Positions 1 through 8,626 of a stretch of DNA of 64,000 nucleotides are shown here, piece after piece. Made by a program: the position numbers and the translations under genes. Origin of the DNA: Ignavibacteria bacterium (GTDB lineage Bacteria > Bacteroidota > Ignavibacteria > Tepidaquicellales > Tepidaquicellaceae); assembly GCA_016710985.1 (NCBI GenBank), contig JADJTX010000002.1, positions 310,001-374,000 of the forward strand, written 5' to 3'. Below the pieces are notes generated by a model. It did no database searches. It was not told the DNA's origin and worked only from the letters and a program-made list of their open reading frames with translations. How positions within the stretch are numbered: the first letter of the stretch is position 1; each line of letters begins with the position of its first letter.

Positions 1-386
1 TCGACCTGTTCATCTACATACCATTCAAGAAAACTTTTTACCGAGTGATCATTCTCTTTGATCGCAACGTCCATCAGTTCATTGATGCTTTTTGTCACAT
101 ATCTTTCATGTTTAAGAGATTCTTCTATTACATTGGTGACTGATGTAAACTCTGATTTCGGCTCTTTTAAAGCTTTTAAAATCACTCGTCCGCCTTTATC
201 GTGAACGAAGTTAAACATTTTCATTGCATGAAAATGTTCTTCCTGCGCCTGCACGTTGAAATAGTTTGCAAAGCCTTCCATCTCTATTGATTCCAGATAA
301 GCGGACATTGACAGATAAAAATATTCTGCGAAAAATTCTTTATTGATCTGTTCATTCAGGGCATCCTGAAGTTTTTTTGTTAGCAT
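1..386 (-). CDS. Ferritin (3' end beyond window)
   Basis: This is a bacterial non-haem ferritin, which oxidises Fe(II) and stores it in a 24-subunit shell in the cytoplasm. The visible 128 codons start at the ATG at 386, preceded nine bases upstream by a clear AGGAG site (396-400). Ferroxidase-centre residues are in the expected places: E17, E50 and H53 in the QAQEEHFHAM helix. The helix ending SFLEWYVDEQV, typical of FtnA-type ferritins, lies just before the window edge. The final 30-40 residues are outside the window. Haem-binding bacterioferritin is unlikely given the FtnA-like SFLEWYVDEQ segment. Confidence 0.93.
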   Translation of the reverse strand, partial: MLTKKLQDALNEQINKEFFAEYFYLSMSAYLESIEMEGFANYFNVQAQEEHFHAMKMFNFVHDKGGRVILKALKEPKSEFTSVTNVIEESLKHERYVTKSINELMDVAIKENDHSVKSFLEWYVDEQV

Positions 387-474
387 TATTATTTTCTCCT
401 TAAAATTTTAGTTGTTTAAAAATAACGATTTGTAAGATGAGATTAAATGTTTATCTATAAATGAAATTAATTTC

Positions 475-606
475 AACACAGAGACACAGAGACTCAGAGA
501 AAAATTAAGAAAAGCTTTTGACCTTCGTTATTTTGTGACTAATATGTTTTTCAGAAATAATTTGAAAAAATATTATTCTTCTCTGTGTCTCTGCGCCTTT
601 GTGTTT
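475..606. repeat. Inverted CACAGAG-type intergenic element
   Basis: Two imperfect arms face each other. The left arm (475-510) repeats the word ACACAGAG; the right arm (576-606) is its reverse complement, with CTCTGTGTCTCTG. The right arm overlaps the last codons of the methyltransferase gene on the minus strand and supplies its NTKAQRHREE tail. The same word family recurs at 61780-61942 and 62976-63052. Confidence 0.75.
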
Positions 607-1769
607 AATAAAATCCGGTCAAGATAGAAATCATCCAGTTGAAATTCTCTCTTTATCAAATTGATCTCTTCAAGTTTCTCATCTGATCTGATATGATGAT
701 CTTTTTTAACTGCCGTGATCATGGTATTCTTTGCCGTATGCTCTGAGGATATAAACTCAAACACCTTTGTATCATAACCGAAATATTCCATCATGAGCGC
801 TCTCAGTCCGTCCGTCACAGAAACAGCAAGCCGTTCCATCATTATGCCGTGTTTATAAATGCCTTTCATTGATGCGGGACTTGCTAGTTTTTTCCTGACG
901 TATTTCTGACAGCAGGGCGCAAGGACGATTATCTCTGCATCCGATTGAACCGCTTTTACAATTGCATCATCAGTTGCAGTATCACAGGCATGCAGAGCAA
1001 CGACAATGTCTGTTTCATCCGTTTTAAAATCTTCTATTACTCCCGTTTCAAACTTTAAGCCGGTGAATTTGCATTCAACGGCAATCCTGTTTGATAATTT
1101 TATAAGCTCTTCTCTCTGCTCAATCCCTTTTATGAAAACGTTTTTGTTTAATGTGTTTGAAAAATAATCATACAAGGCAAATGTCATATAGCTCTTGCCC
1201 GAACCCATGTCAGCGATTTTTATTTCATTTTTATCCGAAAGCCGGGATGATCTGTAAAGTGAATCTACGATCCCGATAAACTTATCTACCTGTCTGAACT
1301 TATCATAGCTGTCAGCTTTTACTTTTCCGTCTGAGGTTGTAATGCCAAGCAGCTGAAAATATTTTGCATTCTGATCCACAAATCTTGATTTGGATTTGTT
1401 ATGTTCGGTGGTAACAGGTGATGTGAAGGAAGCTTTTTTTGTGTGAAGCTGAGGAATTCTTTTTTTCGAATAATCCAGCGAGTAATCACCGGAGGTTGTA
1501 AACAAAGTCGCGCTGAAAAAATCTTTACCCAGTATTTCGTCAGCTAATCTGATGCCTGTTTCAATTTCATAATTCTTAACAATGTCTTTTGTTTTGTATC
1601 TGAATTTAAATGAAAGTCTTTCACCTTCCTTTATCTCAATTTTAGTTACATATACATTCTGAAATTCCGGGTCACCGCCGCGGTATTTTCCAAAAGTAAT
1701 TTTTACAAAAGAATTATCTTCAATACTTTTCTTTAAATGATCAATAAATTTTTGTTTTTCAATTTCCAT
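573..1769 (-). CDS. SAM-dependent methyltransferase (Methyltransf_32-like)
   Basis: Class I SAM-dependent methyltransferase of about 398 residues; the substrate cannot be told from sequence. Numbered from a GTG at 1778, an N-terminal domain of about 130 residues precedes the catalytic domain. SAM-binding motif I is ADMGSGKS (about 189-196), then ALHACDTATD (261-270) and APCCQ (287-291), a set found in the PF13679 group. The GTG at 1778 lies inside a CACTAAGG repeat, so the in-frame ATG at 1769 is preferred. The last residues (NTKAQRHREE) are translated from an intergenic repeat, so the native C-terminus may have been replaced or extended. Downstream on this strand lies ferritin. Confidence 0.82.
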   Translation of the reverse strand: MEIEKQKFIDHLKKSIEDNSFVKITFGKYRGGDPEFQNVYVTKIEIKEGERLSFKFRYKTKDIVKNYEIETGIRLADEILGKDFFSATLFTTSGDYSLDYSKKRIPQLHTKKASFTSPVTTEHNKSKSRFVDQNAKYFQLLGITTSDGKVKADSYDKFRQVDKFIGIVDSLYRSSRLSDKNEIKIADMGSGKSYMTFALYDYFSNTLNKNVFIKGIEQREELIKLSNRIAVECKFTGLKFETGVIEDFKTDETDIVVALHACDTATDDAIVKAVQSDAEIIVLAPCCQKYVRKKLASPASMKGIYKHGIMMERLAVSVTDGLRALMMEYFGYDTKVFEFISSEHTAKNTMITAVKKDHHIRSDEKLEEINLIKREFQLDDFYLDRILLNTKAQRHREE

Positions 1770-2091
1770 TTTTACCACTAAGGCACTAAGTTCACTAAGA
1801 AAAATATTTTAATTTTATAAATACTATTAATTGAAAGCAGAAAAATTGATTCAGTTGACTGCTTAATAATACAAGTTTTTTTCGCCACAAATTTGCACTA
1901 ATTCACACAGATATTTTATAATTTCTTTTTTTATTTCGTGTAATTCGTGGCTATCTCTTGTTTTCAAGATGATGCGGTAAGGTCTGTAACTTGATTTAAA
2001 AAAAATAAAAATTCATAAATTGTTTGATACAATCTACTTTTAATTTTGCTAATTCAAGAAACTTAGTGTCCTAAGTGCCTAAGTGGTAAAA
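1770..2091. repeat. Nested inverted repeats (CACTAAG and CACAAATT families)
   Basis: The gap between the methyltransferase and peptidase E genes is filled by two nested inverted repeats. Outer arms: 1770-1804 (ACCACTAAGGCACTAAG) and 2062-2091 (the reverse complement, CTAAGTGCCTAAGTGG). Inner arms: 1883-1911 (CGCCACAAATTTGCAC) and 1937-1951 (CGTGTAATTCGTGGC). There is no convincing gene in the gap. The outer family recurs at 55088-55256. Confidence 0.75.
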
Positions 2092-2110
2092 TACATTTGC
2101 AGAAGGATGT

Positions 2111-3310
2111 TCAATCCCTCAGCGAATTTAAAAATTTTACTTTCTCCTTTATCATGCTCTTCATTCCGTTACCTTTTATAATATCCCTAACGATTTCATT
2201 ATCAGCAAACACCTGCCATTCTGTGATCAGATTGTCTTTTACTTTCGCGCGCCATGCTGCAGGAATTTCAAACTTATCAATATCAGCCGGTTCATCCGAA
2301 GCAAATGTTCCGTTGGCAACTCCGAACAATCCTACCGAATCATTAGTGAGCAAAGTATTTAACACTGTAATCTCATAATCAGGAAACCAGCTGAAGTAAA
2401 GTTTCCATGCCTGCTTCATCTCTTTCTTGCCCTTTACAACCACTCCCATCGAATCAATGAAAGTATGATCATCAGAAATCAGCTCGCATATTCCGTCAAT
2501 GTCATGGTCATTGATGTTTTCAATGAATGAAATGACTGTTTTCAAAACATCATGCTGCTCGGCTTCCTGCTTTTTCTTTTTAATTTCAATTTCAATATCT
2601 GAATCTTTACCGAGGTAAACTGACTTCATGGGAGTCTCAACGATCTTGGTTCTGACTTTTTTCACTTTATATGCAGTCACTCCGGGACGTGATGTCACAA
2701 CTCTGACCGGTTCAGCTCCGACGAAATGTATGGCTGCTCCGTCTTCGGCTCCGTAACCTTCTTCAATTACTCCGCTTAGAATTAATTTATGAAAAGCCAT
2801 TTTCAATTCAGCTCTGTCATCATAATGCGGGCAAAAACTTCCGTTCAGAAGACCAAGGCACGGCAGACGTGTCAGCTTTCCCTGCGACGGATTTGTGATA
2901 CCGTCATCGAACCAGCATATAGCGCCGGCGCTCATTCCGGTGAGAATGATCCCTTTCTCCCAGGCTTTCTTCATTATCTTATCCACCCCGAATTTTTTCC
3001 AGGTATCAATGATAAGTTTTGTGTTTCCGCCTCCGACATGAATAATGTCTTTATCCAGTATGAATGCTTCGATATCCTTTGGCGGATGTGTAAGGGAGAG
3101 ATGTGACGGTTCGCACTGTTTATTCTTAAAAAAATCATAAAACATGTCACGGTATTCTTTGCCGTCGTTACTGGCGGTGCCGAGAAAACAGATCTTTGGT
3201 TTCTCTTTAGGTACGAGATCAAGAATGTATTTATCCAGCAGCCCGTTATCCGGCTCCATCGAAAACATCCCGCCGCCGAGCGCTACAATTTGTCTTAGTG
3301 GTTTTAACAA
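2111..3310 (-). CDS. Peptidase E (S51) fused to NTF2/SnoaL-like domain
   Basis: Residues 1-235 form a cytoplasmic dipeptidase E-like (S51) domain, a family that cleaves Asp-X dipeptides. The nucleophile elbow is GMSAGA with Ser127; His162 (CPHYDD) is the likely catalytic histidine, and GGGNT (93-97) is conserved. E. coli PepE is about 230 residues, whereas this protein has 399. A charged linker (240-255) leads to residues 255-385, which resemble the NTF2/SnoaL fold of small-molecule enzymes or binding modules (INDHDIDGICELISDD, then GKKEMKQAW). The start is a TTG at 3310 with no clear Shine-Dalgarno sequence. The S51 assignment is firm; the role of the added domain is unknown. Confidence 0.85.
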   Translation of the reverse strand: MLKPLRQIVALGGGMFSMEPDNGLLDKYILDLVPKEKPKICFLGTASNDGKEYRDMFYDFFKNKQCEPSHLSLTHPPKDIEAFILDKDIIHVGGGNTKLIIDTWKKFGVDKIMKKAWEKGIILTGMSAGAICWFDDGITNPSQGKLTRLPCLGLLNGSFCPHYDDRAELKMAFHKLILSGVIEEGYGAEDGAAIHFVGAEPVRVVTSRPGVTAYKVKKVRTKIVETPMKSVYLGKDSDIEIEIKKKKQEAEQHDVLKTVISFIENINDHDIDGICELISDDHTFIDSMGVVVKGKKEMKQAWKLYFSWFPDYEITVLNTLLTNDSVGLFGVANGTFASDEPADIDKFEIPAAWRAKVKDNLITEWQVFADNEIVRDIIKGNGMKSMIKEKVKFLNSLRD

Positions 3311-3410
3311 CTGAAAGTAGTTTATTTATTAAAGTACAAGATACAAAGGATGGTTTTGTTTTACAGTGGAAAAGGAAATGAAATTATTATAATCCTACAG
3401 CCAAAAAATT

Positions 3411-3472
3411 TCTCACAGATTACACCGATTTTCTCAGATTAAATCTGTGAACATCTGTGTGATCTGTGAGAG
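3411..3472. repeat. 62-bp near-perfect hairpin (TCTCACAGAT family)
   Basis: One self-complementary block: TCTCACAGATTACAC at the left pairs with GTGTGATCTGTGAGA at the right, with inner pairing of AGATT with AATCT around a short loop. It sits between the peptidase E start and the 21-bp array. It lacks a clear U-tract on either strand and resembles the other inverted intergenic elements in the window. Confidence 0.7.
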
Positions 3473-3578
3473 ATCGAATTATTTCAGTAATTGAAAATTA
3501 AATGTAAGCAGGAATGAGATTTAAATCAAAACACGTTTTTTTCTAATTTTTAGCGATTTTTGTTTTGCAAAATGATTT

Positions 3579-4133
3579 GTTGGTACCAACGTGAGGTGCG
3601 TTGGTACTTTTCTGCTCCCTGACTGTACATCAGAGCGACGCGTTGGTACCAACGTGCCGTGCGTTAGTACCAACATGTCGTGCGTTGGTACCAACGTGTC
3701 GTGCGTTGGTACATTTATACAGTGCGAATGTACATCCGTGTCGCGCGTTGGTACCAACGTGTCGTCCGTTGGTACAGTTTTTCTGTGCGTTGGTACCAAC
3801 GTGTCGTGCGTTAGTACCAACGTGCCGTGCGTTAGTACCAACATGTCGTGCGTTGGTACCAATATGTCGTGCGTTGGTACAAACGTGTTGTGCGTTGGTA
3901 CCAATATTTCGTGCGCTAGTACCAACGTGTTGTGCGTTGGTACCAACGTGTTGTGCGTTGGTACCAACGTGTCGTCAGTTGGTACAGTTGTGCTGTGCGT
4001 TGGTACCAATGTGTCGTGCGTTAGTACCACACGCCCTGCAAATTGCTTAGTACCAAATTTCGTGCATGTAGTACCAACGTGTTGTGCGGTTACCAGTTGT
4101 TGGTACATTTATCTGCGAATGTACATTTGCCGC
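3579..4133. repeat. 21-bp tandem array with 12-bp palindromic core
   Basis: From 3579 to 4040 there are 22 consecutive 21-bp units with no change of register, even through diverged units (3621, 3726). The consensus begins with the perfect palindrome GTTGGTACCAAC, followed by a 9-bp spacer close to GTGTCGTGC. About eight units keep the full palindrome; others carry GTTAGTACC or GTTGGTACA variants. After 4040 the register slips and degenerate copies run to about 4133. The distinctive pair at 3705-3746 reappears at 4099-4133. Because 21 is a multiple of three, three frames stay open as heptapeptide repeats (CVGTNVS, ALVPTCR on plus; THDTLVP on minus). No good start site was found, so no CDS is called. 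Confidence 0.95.
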
Positions 4134-4288
4134 ATGAAACCGAAATATCATGAGCATTTACACCCAGTTAACAAATGATAAAGAATTTTATTTTCTTAGT
4201 GCCGAAAATTTTACTTCTTTGCTGTGTATTTAGTAAATATTTCTGATATTGTATTTCTTTCCAATATCAGCTTACTTAATTTTGCATT

Positions 4289-5089
4289 ATGTCACTTGAG
4301 ATCTGGTCAATAATAATTATTTCAACAGCTGCAGTCTTAATGATCGCGCTGGAAAAGTTTTTCCCTTATACAAAAGGGCAGAAGATCTTCCGCGAAGGGT
4401 TTTTTAATGATATTGTTCTGTATTCCATCTTTCAGAGCTATCTGCTGGGATTGATAATATTCGGATTCTTAAATTACATAAAATTTAATACTGATCTTTA
4501 CCAGTACAGTCTGATCGGTAACTGGCCTGTATGGACACAGGTGCTTTTCTTTTTAATCACTCACGATTTTTACATCTACTGGTTTCACCGGCTGCAGCAT
4601 AAAAATAAAATTCTCTGGAGAACTCACGAAGCACATCACTCTCCGAAAACTGTTGACTGGCTGTCCGGCGCACGTTCACATTCACTGGAAATATTAATAA
4701 ATCAGACTGTCGAATTCGCTCCTATAATATTGCTCGGAGCTGCTCCGGAAGTTGCGATCTATAAAGGAATGATAAGCGCGGTATGGGGAATGTTCATTCA
4801 CTCAAATATTGATATCAGATTAGGTAAGCTGCAGTATTTTATCAATGGTCCGGAAATGCACAGATGGCATCACTCGGATGACGGCGGAAGAGAGTTTGAA
4901 AATAATTACGGAACAAAATTGGCTGTCTGGGACTGGATGTTCGGAACTGCTTTTTTACCGGATCCAAAAGTGAGAAAACCAAAACAGTTCGGGCTCAGTG
5001 ATACACCTGATTATCCTTTTTCAAAAGACGAAGCAAATCATAAAAATAAGATCATTTCTTCTTTGAAATTTTATACTCAGATATTGTGA
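4289..5089 (+). CDS. Sterol desaturase / fatty acid hydroxylase family membrane enzyme
   Basis: Integral membrane di-iron enzyme of 266 residues. Hydrophobic segments lie near residues 5-22, 42-62 and 82-98. The family's histidine clusters are present: HRLQH (100-104), HEAHH (113-117) and HRWHH (about 193-197). These bind two irons used for O2-dependent hydroxylation or desaturation of a lipid. The substrate (fatty acid, sterol, carotenoid or alkyl-glycerol) is unresolved. The ATG at 4289 has no visible Shine-Dalgarno site. It appears to be monocistronic, with about 110 bp of spacer on the array side. Confidence 0.88.
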   Translation: MSLEIWSIIIISTAAVLMIALEKFFPYTKGQKIFREGFFNDIVLYSIFQSYLLGLIIFGFLNYIKFNTDLYQYSLIGNWPVWTQVLFFLITHDFYIYWFHRLQHKNKILWRTHEAHHSPKTVDWLSGARSHSLEILINQTVEFAPIILLGAAPEVAIYKGMISAVWGMFIHSNIDIRLGKLQYFINGPEMHRWHHSDDGGREFENNYGTKLAVWDWMFGTAFLPDPKVRKPKQFGLSDTPDYPFSKDEANHKNKIISSLKFYTQIL

Positions 5090-5224
5090 GCTATATCAAA
5101 CAGCATATCTTTGCTTTCAGGAAGTTTAAGTGACGTCAAAATAGTTAAAATAATTATTCCAACCTTTTTCTTATCGGTAAATAAGATTAAGTTCTAAAAG
5201 TTAAATTTTATAAAGGGGAAAAAT

Positions 5225-6543
5225 ATGTTGAAGAAAATCTACAATCTCATCGCAATTCTTTTCTTTGCAAACATTTCATTTTCAAATTCATTGTTGTGGA
5301 TCGAGCAAACATCAGGTACCACGCAGACACTCACGTCGGTACATTCCGTTACTCCGCAGAGTGTCTGGGTATGCGGGTACGGAGGAACAGTTTTGAGATC
5401 AACCAACCGGGGAGTTAACTGGATTAATGTTAGCGGAAACGGAATTCCTTCCAATACCCAGCTAATTAACATCGTTTCCGGCTCAGATGGAAATATTGCA
5501 TTAACGGCAGGATATGTGGGTGCAAATACATTTGTGTACAGGACTTCAAATGGCGGAGCAAACTGGACACAGGTGTTTACTCAAAGTAACGGTTTCATTA
5601 ATGCTTTACATTATAATAATTTTTTTACAGCTGCAGATGGCTTTATGATGGGAGATCCTGTCGGTGGAAGATGGTCCTTATGGAAGACAACTAACGGCGG
5701 AGTAAACTGGGATTCAACCGGATTATATCTTCCTCAGATCGGTACCGAAGCAGGTTGGGTTAATTCATTATTCAGCATTGATAATAAAATTTGGTTTGGT
5801 ACAAGTAATAGCAAGGGTTTATTATTCTTCGAATTATGGATCAAACTGGACGGTACAACCAACGACGGGAGAAGTGAATTCTTATTGTATATGGTTTTGC
5901 GCATTGGGAAGCAGTAACAGTTTTACAGGATTTATCGGGGGAGCCGGACTTCAAAAAACAACAAACTCAGGAGGACTTTGGCTTTCACAGGTATCAGCAG
6001 GGGCAGGAAGTTTTGGAGGCATTACAGGAGGTCCTAATATTATTTCAGATAATACTGCGGGATACCTGTTCAGATTTTATGTGAGATCTGATAATAAAAT
6101 ATATATTTCGGAAAATAACTCAGAAGTTTGGTCAGTTGATTATACCGCACCAAACGGAAACTACAGATACATAGCGGCAGATTACGCGGGTGTAAACGTC
6201 TGGGCAGTCAGAGATAATGGCGGAATTTCCTATCTTGATCTGCCTGTAGGAATCGAACAGACGAGCAGCGAAATCCCCGGTATCTTATTCTCTTGAACAA
6301 AATTATCCGAACCCGTTCAATCCGATCACAAATATTAATTATCAGCTTCCGTCTTCCGGTAAAGTAATGTTAACAGTTTTTGACATGAATGGAAGGGAAG
6401 TTGAAACATTAGTAAATGATTTTCAGAATGCGGGATACTACAATATTTCCTTTAATTCAAAAAATATCTCAAGCGGGGTTTATTTCTACAAGTTAACGAC
6501 TAATGACTTTTCTGACACAAAGAGAATGATACTTATAAAATAA
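5225..6543 (+). pseudogene. Ycf48-like/BNR secreted protein with T9SS tail, two frameshifts
   Basis: Secreted beta-propeller-like protein made of repeats of the Ycf48/BNR type (RTSNGGANWTQ, KTTNGGVNWDS). It starts after a GGGG-rich site with a signal peptide ending near FFANISFSNS. The reading frame breaks twice. At about 5815, AAGGG has one G too many, after which VYYSSNYGSNWTV continues in the next frame. At about 6272, CCCC has one C too many, after which SLEQNYPNPFNP continues. The last 85 residues form a type IX secretion sorting domain (NYPNPFNP, ending MILIK), predicting export and surface attachment. Both breaks are homopolymer gains, so sequencing error is as likely as real decay. 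Confidence 0.85.
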
Positions 6544-6603
6544 GTACATTTATCCTATAATAAATTATTTGATGTTTAACTTATTATCCTAAAATTTAAT
6601 AAA

Positions 6604-6711
6604 CATCCCGTAGGGATGAAACATTGGTAACAGATTAATGGAATACTAAATCATCCCGTAGGGATGAAATGTCACTGTCAAGCTGGATCACATTCAATCC
6701 CTACGGGATTT
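6604..6711. repeat. REP-like CATCCCGTAGGGATG elements (three copies)
   Basis: Two direct copies of CATCCCGTAGGGATGAAA lie at 6604-6621 and 6652-6669. One inverted copy, AATCCCTACGGGATT, lies at 6696-6710. Each is a small hairpin (ATCCC/GGGAT around GTA). They sit between convergent genes (the secreted protein and malQ). The family resembles dispersed REP-type intergenic hairpins. Confidence 0.8.
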
Positions 6712-6748
6712 GATTCAACATTAATTTCAGTTAGTAGTTGGTAATTGT

Positions 6749-8581
6749 TCAAATCCTGCCCGTCCTTAGATTTATATCTTTAATTACGTTATTAGTTTCC
6801 AATTCTTTCAGCTCTTCCAAAGGAAGAGGAATTACAAGTGACCAGTTGTTTCCGCTCACTGTCCCGGGAAAATTTATTCTGAAATCATTCCCGCTGAAAT
6901 TTTTTAAAATGTCCTCATCGAGATATAAGTATTCCATGATTAACTGAATGCTGAAAATTGAATTTGTACTGCTGATCTTTTCAAGAGTACTTTTTATGAA
7001 ATTATCAGGATCCGGATTTTCATTCTTTTCATTTAAACCTACGTATCTCAGAAATTTACCTTTTTCATTAAAGCTTGAAAGATACATATCAATAATTTTC
7101 TTAGCTTCATTATAATTAAGTTTCAGATTTTGCAGAAGAACATAAACATTTGATATTGATTTTTTCCAGTGCAGCCTGTTTTCATTTGAAAAGTTTTCGT
7201 CAAATAATTCTTTCAAAACATTAAAATACCTGTCTTCCTTAATATTCAGATCATCACAAAGTAGTTTAAACGAGAGCCTGTCAATGGTTCCTGCTTCATA
7301 TTCAAACCATGCGGGAAGTGAACTCGAATCGTGTGTCGACACAGTCGCAGCGGAATTAATACGGTATTCATCCGCCGGGAGAAAATTAAAATTTCCCCCG
7401 CGTGTCTTTTCCCAGCGCTGAACATTTATTCCCGGTACTCCGAATTCTTTCAATATCTTTTCTGAACACTTCGGAACTGTTCCGAGATCTTCTGCGCAGG
7501 GCAGCATAGCAGTGCTCTCATTCATTACAGTAAGGATCTTCCGTCCGTGATCTTCCCAGAAATTTTCATCTTCAGGATCGAACTTGCCATACAATCCGCC
7601 ATACTCTTCGGGAGTTTTCAGATCAATGGTCCATACTCTGAACAATCCGACAAAGTGATCTATCCGGAACATGTCATAAAAATTTTCAGCATACTTTAAC
7701 CGTTGAGAGATATAGCCGAAATTGTCTGCTGTTATATTTTCCCAGTTATAAGGCGGCATTCCCCATCTCTGCCCTTTGGAAAAATACATATCCGGCGGAG
7801 CTCCGGAAGAAAGACTTAATTTGAAATAATTTTTGTAAGCCCATACATCAGCGCTGTTGCGTGAAACGAGGAACGGCAGATCTCCCATAATGAAAACATT
7901 TTTTCTCATTGCATATTTCTTAATATTGATGAGCTGTTCGTACAGCTGCCATTGAAGCCAGTATTGAAAATTTATTTCGACGGAATAGGTGTGAATTAAT
8001 TTTTCAGTTGTCAGGGAAGAAATGTATCTATACTTCAGCTCCCAGTCCTGCCAGTTCTTTCCTTCATTCAGATCAGTAAGGATCTTAAACAATGAAAAGT
8101 ATTTAAGCCAGTGAACATTTTTATTCACAAATTCCTGATACCTTTCAATTTTACCCGGATCGGAAGATTCAAAAATTTTTTTCAAAAGCACAAGCTTTTC
8201 ATTTTTGATCTGATAATTTACTTTTCCTTGTCCCTTTGGAAATCTTTTCTTCAGAGCCCGTAATTCCTTACTGAAAAGTTTTAAGTCAGCTCCTCTCAGT
8301 CTTTTTAATGAAAGGTACATGGGGTCCAAGGCGAATGTACTGACAGCATTGTAGGGAGCAAAGTCATCGCCGACCTCATTGAGCGGAAGCAGCTGCAAAA
8401 CTGACATCCCGGTATGACTGCACCAGTCAATTACAAATCTCAGGTCCGGTATCTCTCCGATGCCTGTGCTTTTTTTTGAGTAAACAGAAAATAAAGGCAA
8501 AGCAACCCCTGCACGGCGCTCTGTACCGATCCGTTTCCATTTGTCCTTAGTTTTTGAATTTAATAATGAGTGATAGTTCAA
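6749..8581 (-). CDS. malQ: 4-alpha-glucanotransferase (GH77, amylomaltase)
   Basis: GH77 amylomaltase transfers alpha-1,4-glucan segments between maltodextrins in the cytoplasm. The 610-residue protein keeps family motifs: PLNEVGDDFAPYNAVSTFA near the N-terminus, MGDLPFLVSRNSADVW, FRIDHFVGLFRVW with the catalytic Asp, AEDLGTVP with a catalytic Glu, and STHDSSSLPAW. The start is a TTG at 8581. Just upstream, the last copy of an 8-bp repeat ends as GAAAGG and can serve as the Shine-Dalgarno site. The upstream gene on the same strand is a damaged GH57 enzyme; the two likely form an alpha-glucan pair. Confidence 0.93.
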   Translation of the reverse strand: MNYHSLLNSKTKDKWKRIGTERRAGVALPLFSVYSKKSTGIGEIPDLRFVIDWCSHTGMSVLQLLPLNEVGDDFAPYNAVSTFALDPMYLSLKRLRGADLKLFSKELRALKKRFPKGQGKVNYQIKNEKLVLLKKIFESSDPGKIERYQEFVNKNVHWLKYFSLFKILTDLNEGKNWQDWELKYRYISSLTTEKLIHTYSVEINFQYWLQWQLYEQLINIKKYAMRKNVFIMGDLPFLVSRNSADVWAYKNYFKLSLSSGAPPDMYFSKGQRWGMPPYNWENITADNFGYISQRLKYAENFYDMFRIDHFVGLFRVWTIDLKTPEEYGGLYGKFDPEDENFWEDHGRKILTVMNESTAMLPCAEDLGTVPKCSEKILKEFGVPGINVQRWEKTRGGNFNFLPADEYRINSAATVSTHDSSSLPAWFEYEAGTIDRLSFKLLCDDLNIKEDRYFNVLKELFDENFSNENRLHWKKSISNVYVLLQNLKLNYNEAKKIIDMYLSSFNEKGKFLRYVGLNEKNENPDPDNFIKSTLEKISSTNSIFSIQLIMEYLYLDEDILKNFSGNDFRINFPGTVSGNNWSLVIPLPLEELKELETNNVIKDINLRTGRI

Positions 8582-8584
8582 TAA

Positions 8585-8626
8585 TACCTTTCAACTTTCA
8601 ACTTTTAACTTTCAACTTCTAACTTC
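8585..8626. repeat. 8-bp tandem word (TTCAACTT) between GH57 and malQ
   Basis: Five or so imperfect copies of TTCAACTT (AAGTTGAA on the coding strand) fill the space between the truncated GH57 reading frame and malQ. The copy nearest malQ reads GAAAGG on the coding strand and probably acts as its ribosome binding site. Confidence 0.8.

Noticed and set aside
3579..4133. CRISPR array
   Set aside because: Units are tandem without unique spacers and no cas genes are nearby.
3521..4178. Long open frames on both strands over the 21-bp array
   Set aside because: They arise because the repeat length is a multiple of three and contains no stop in three frames. None has a convincing start site, so they are not listed as genes.
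4277..4284. TAATTTTG as a Bacteroidetes-type -7 promoter box
   Set aside because: It lies four bases before the ATG and the nearest TTG is 25 bases upstream, which does not fit the usual spacing.
5810..6290. Programmed ribosomal frameshifting in secreted proteins
   Set aside because: No slippery heptamer with a following structure was seen, and the shifts occur at ordinary homopolymers in unrelated genes.
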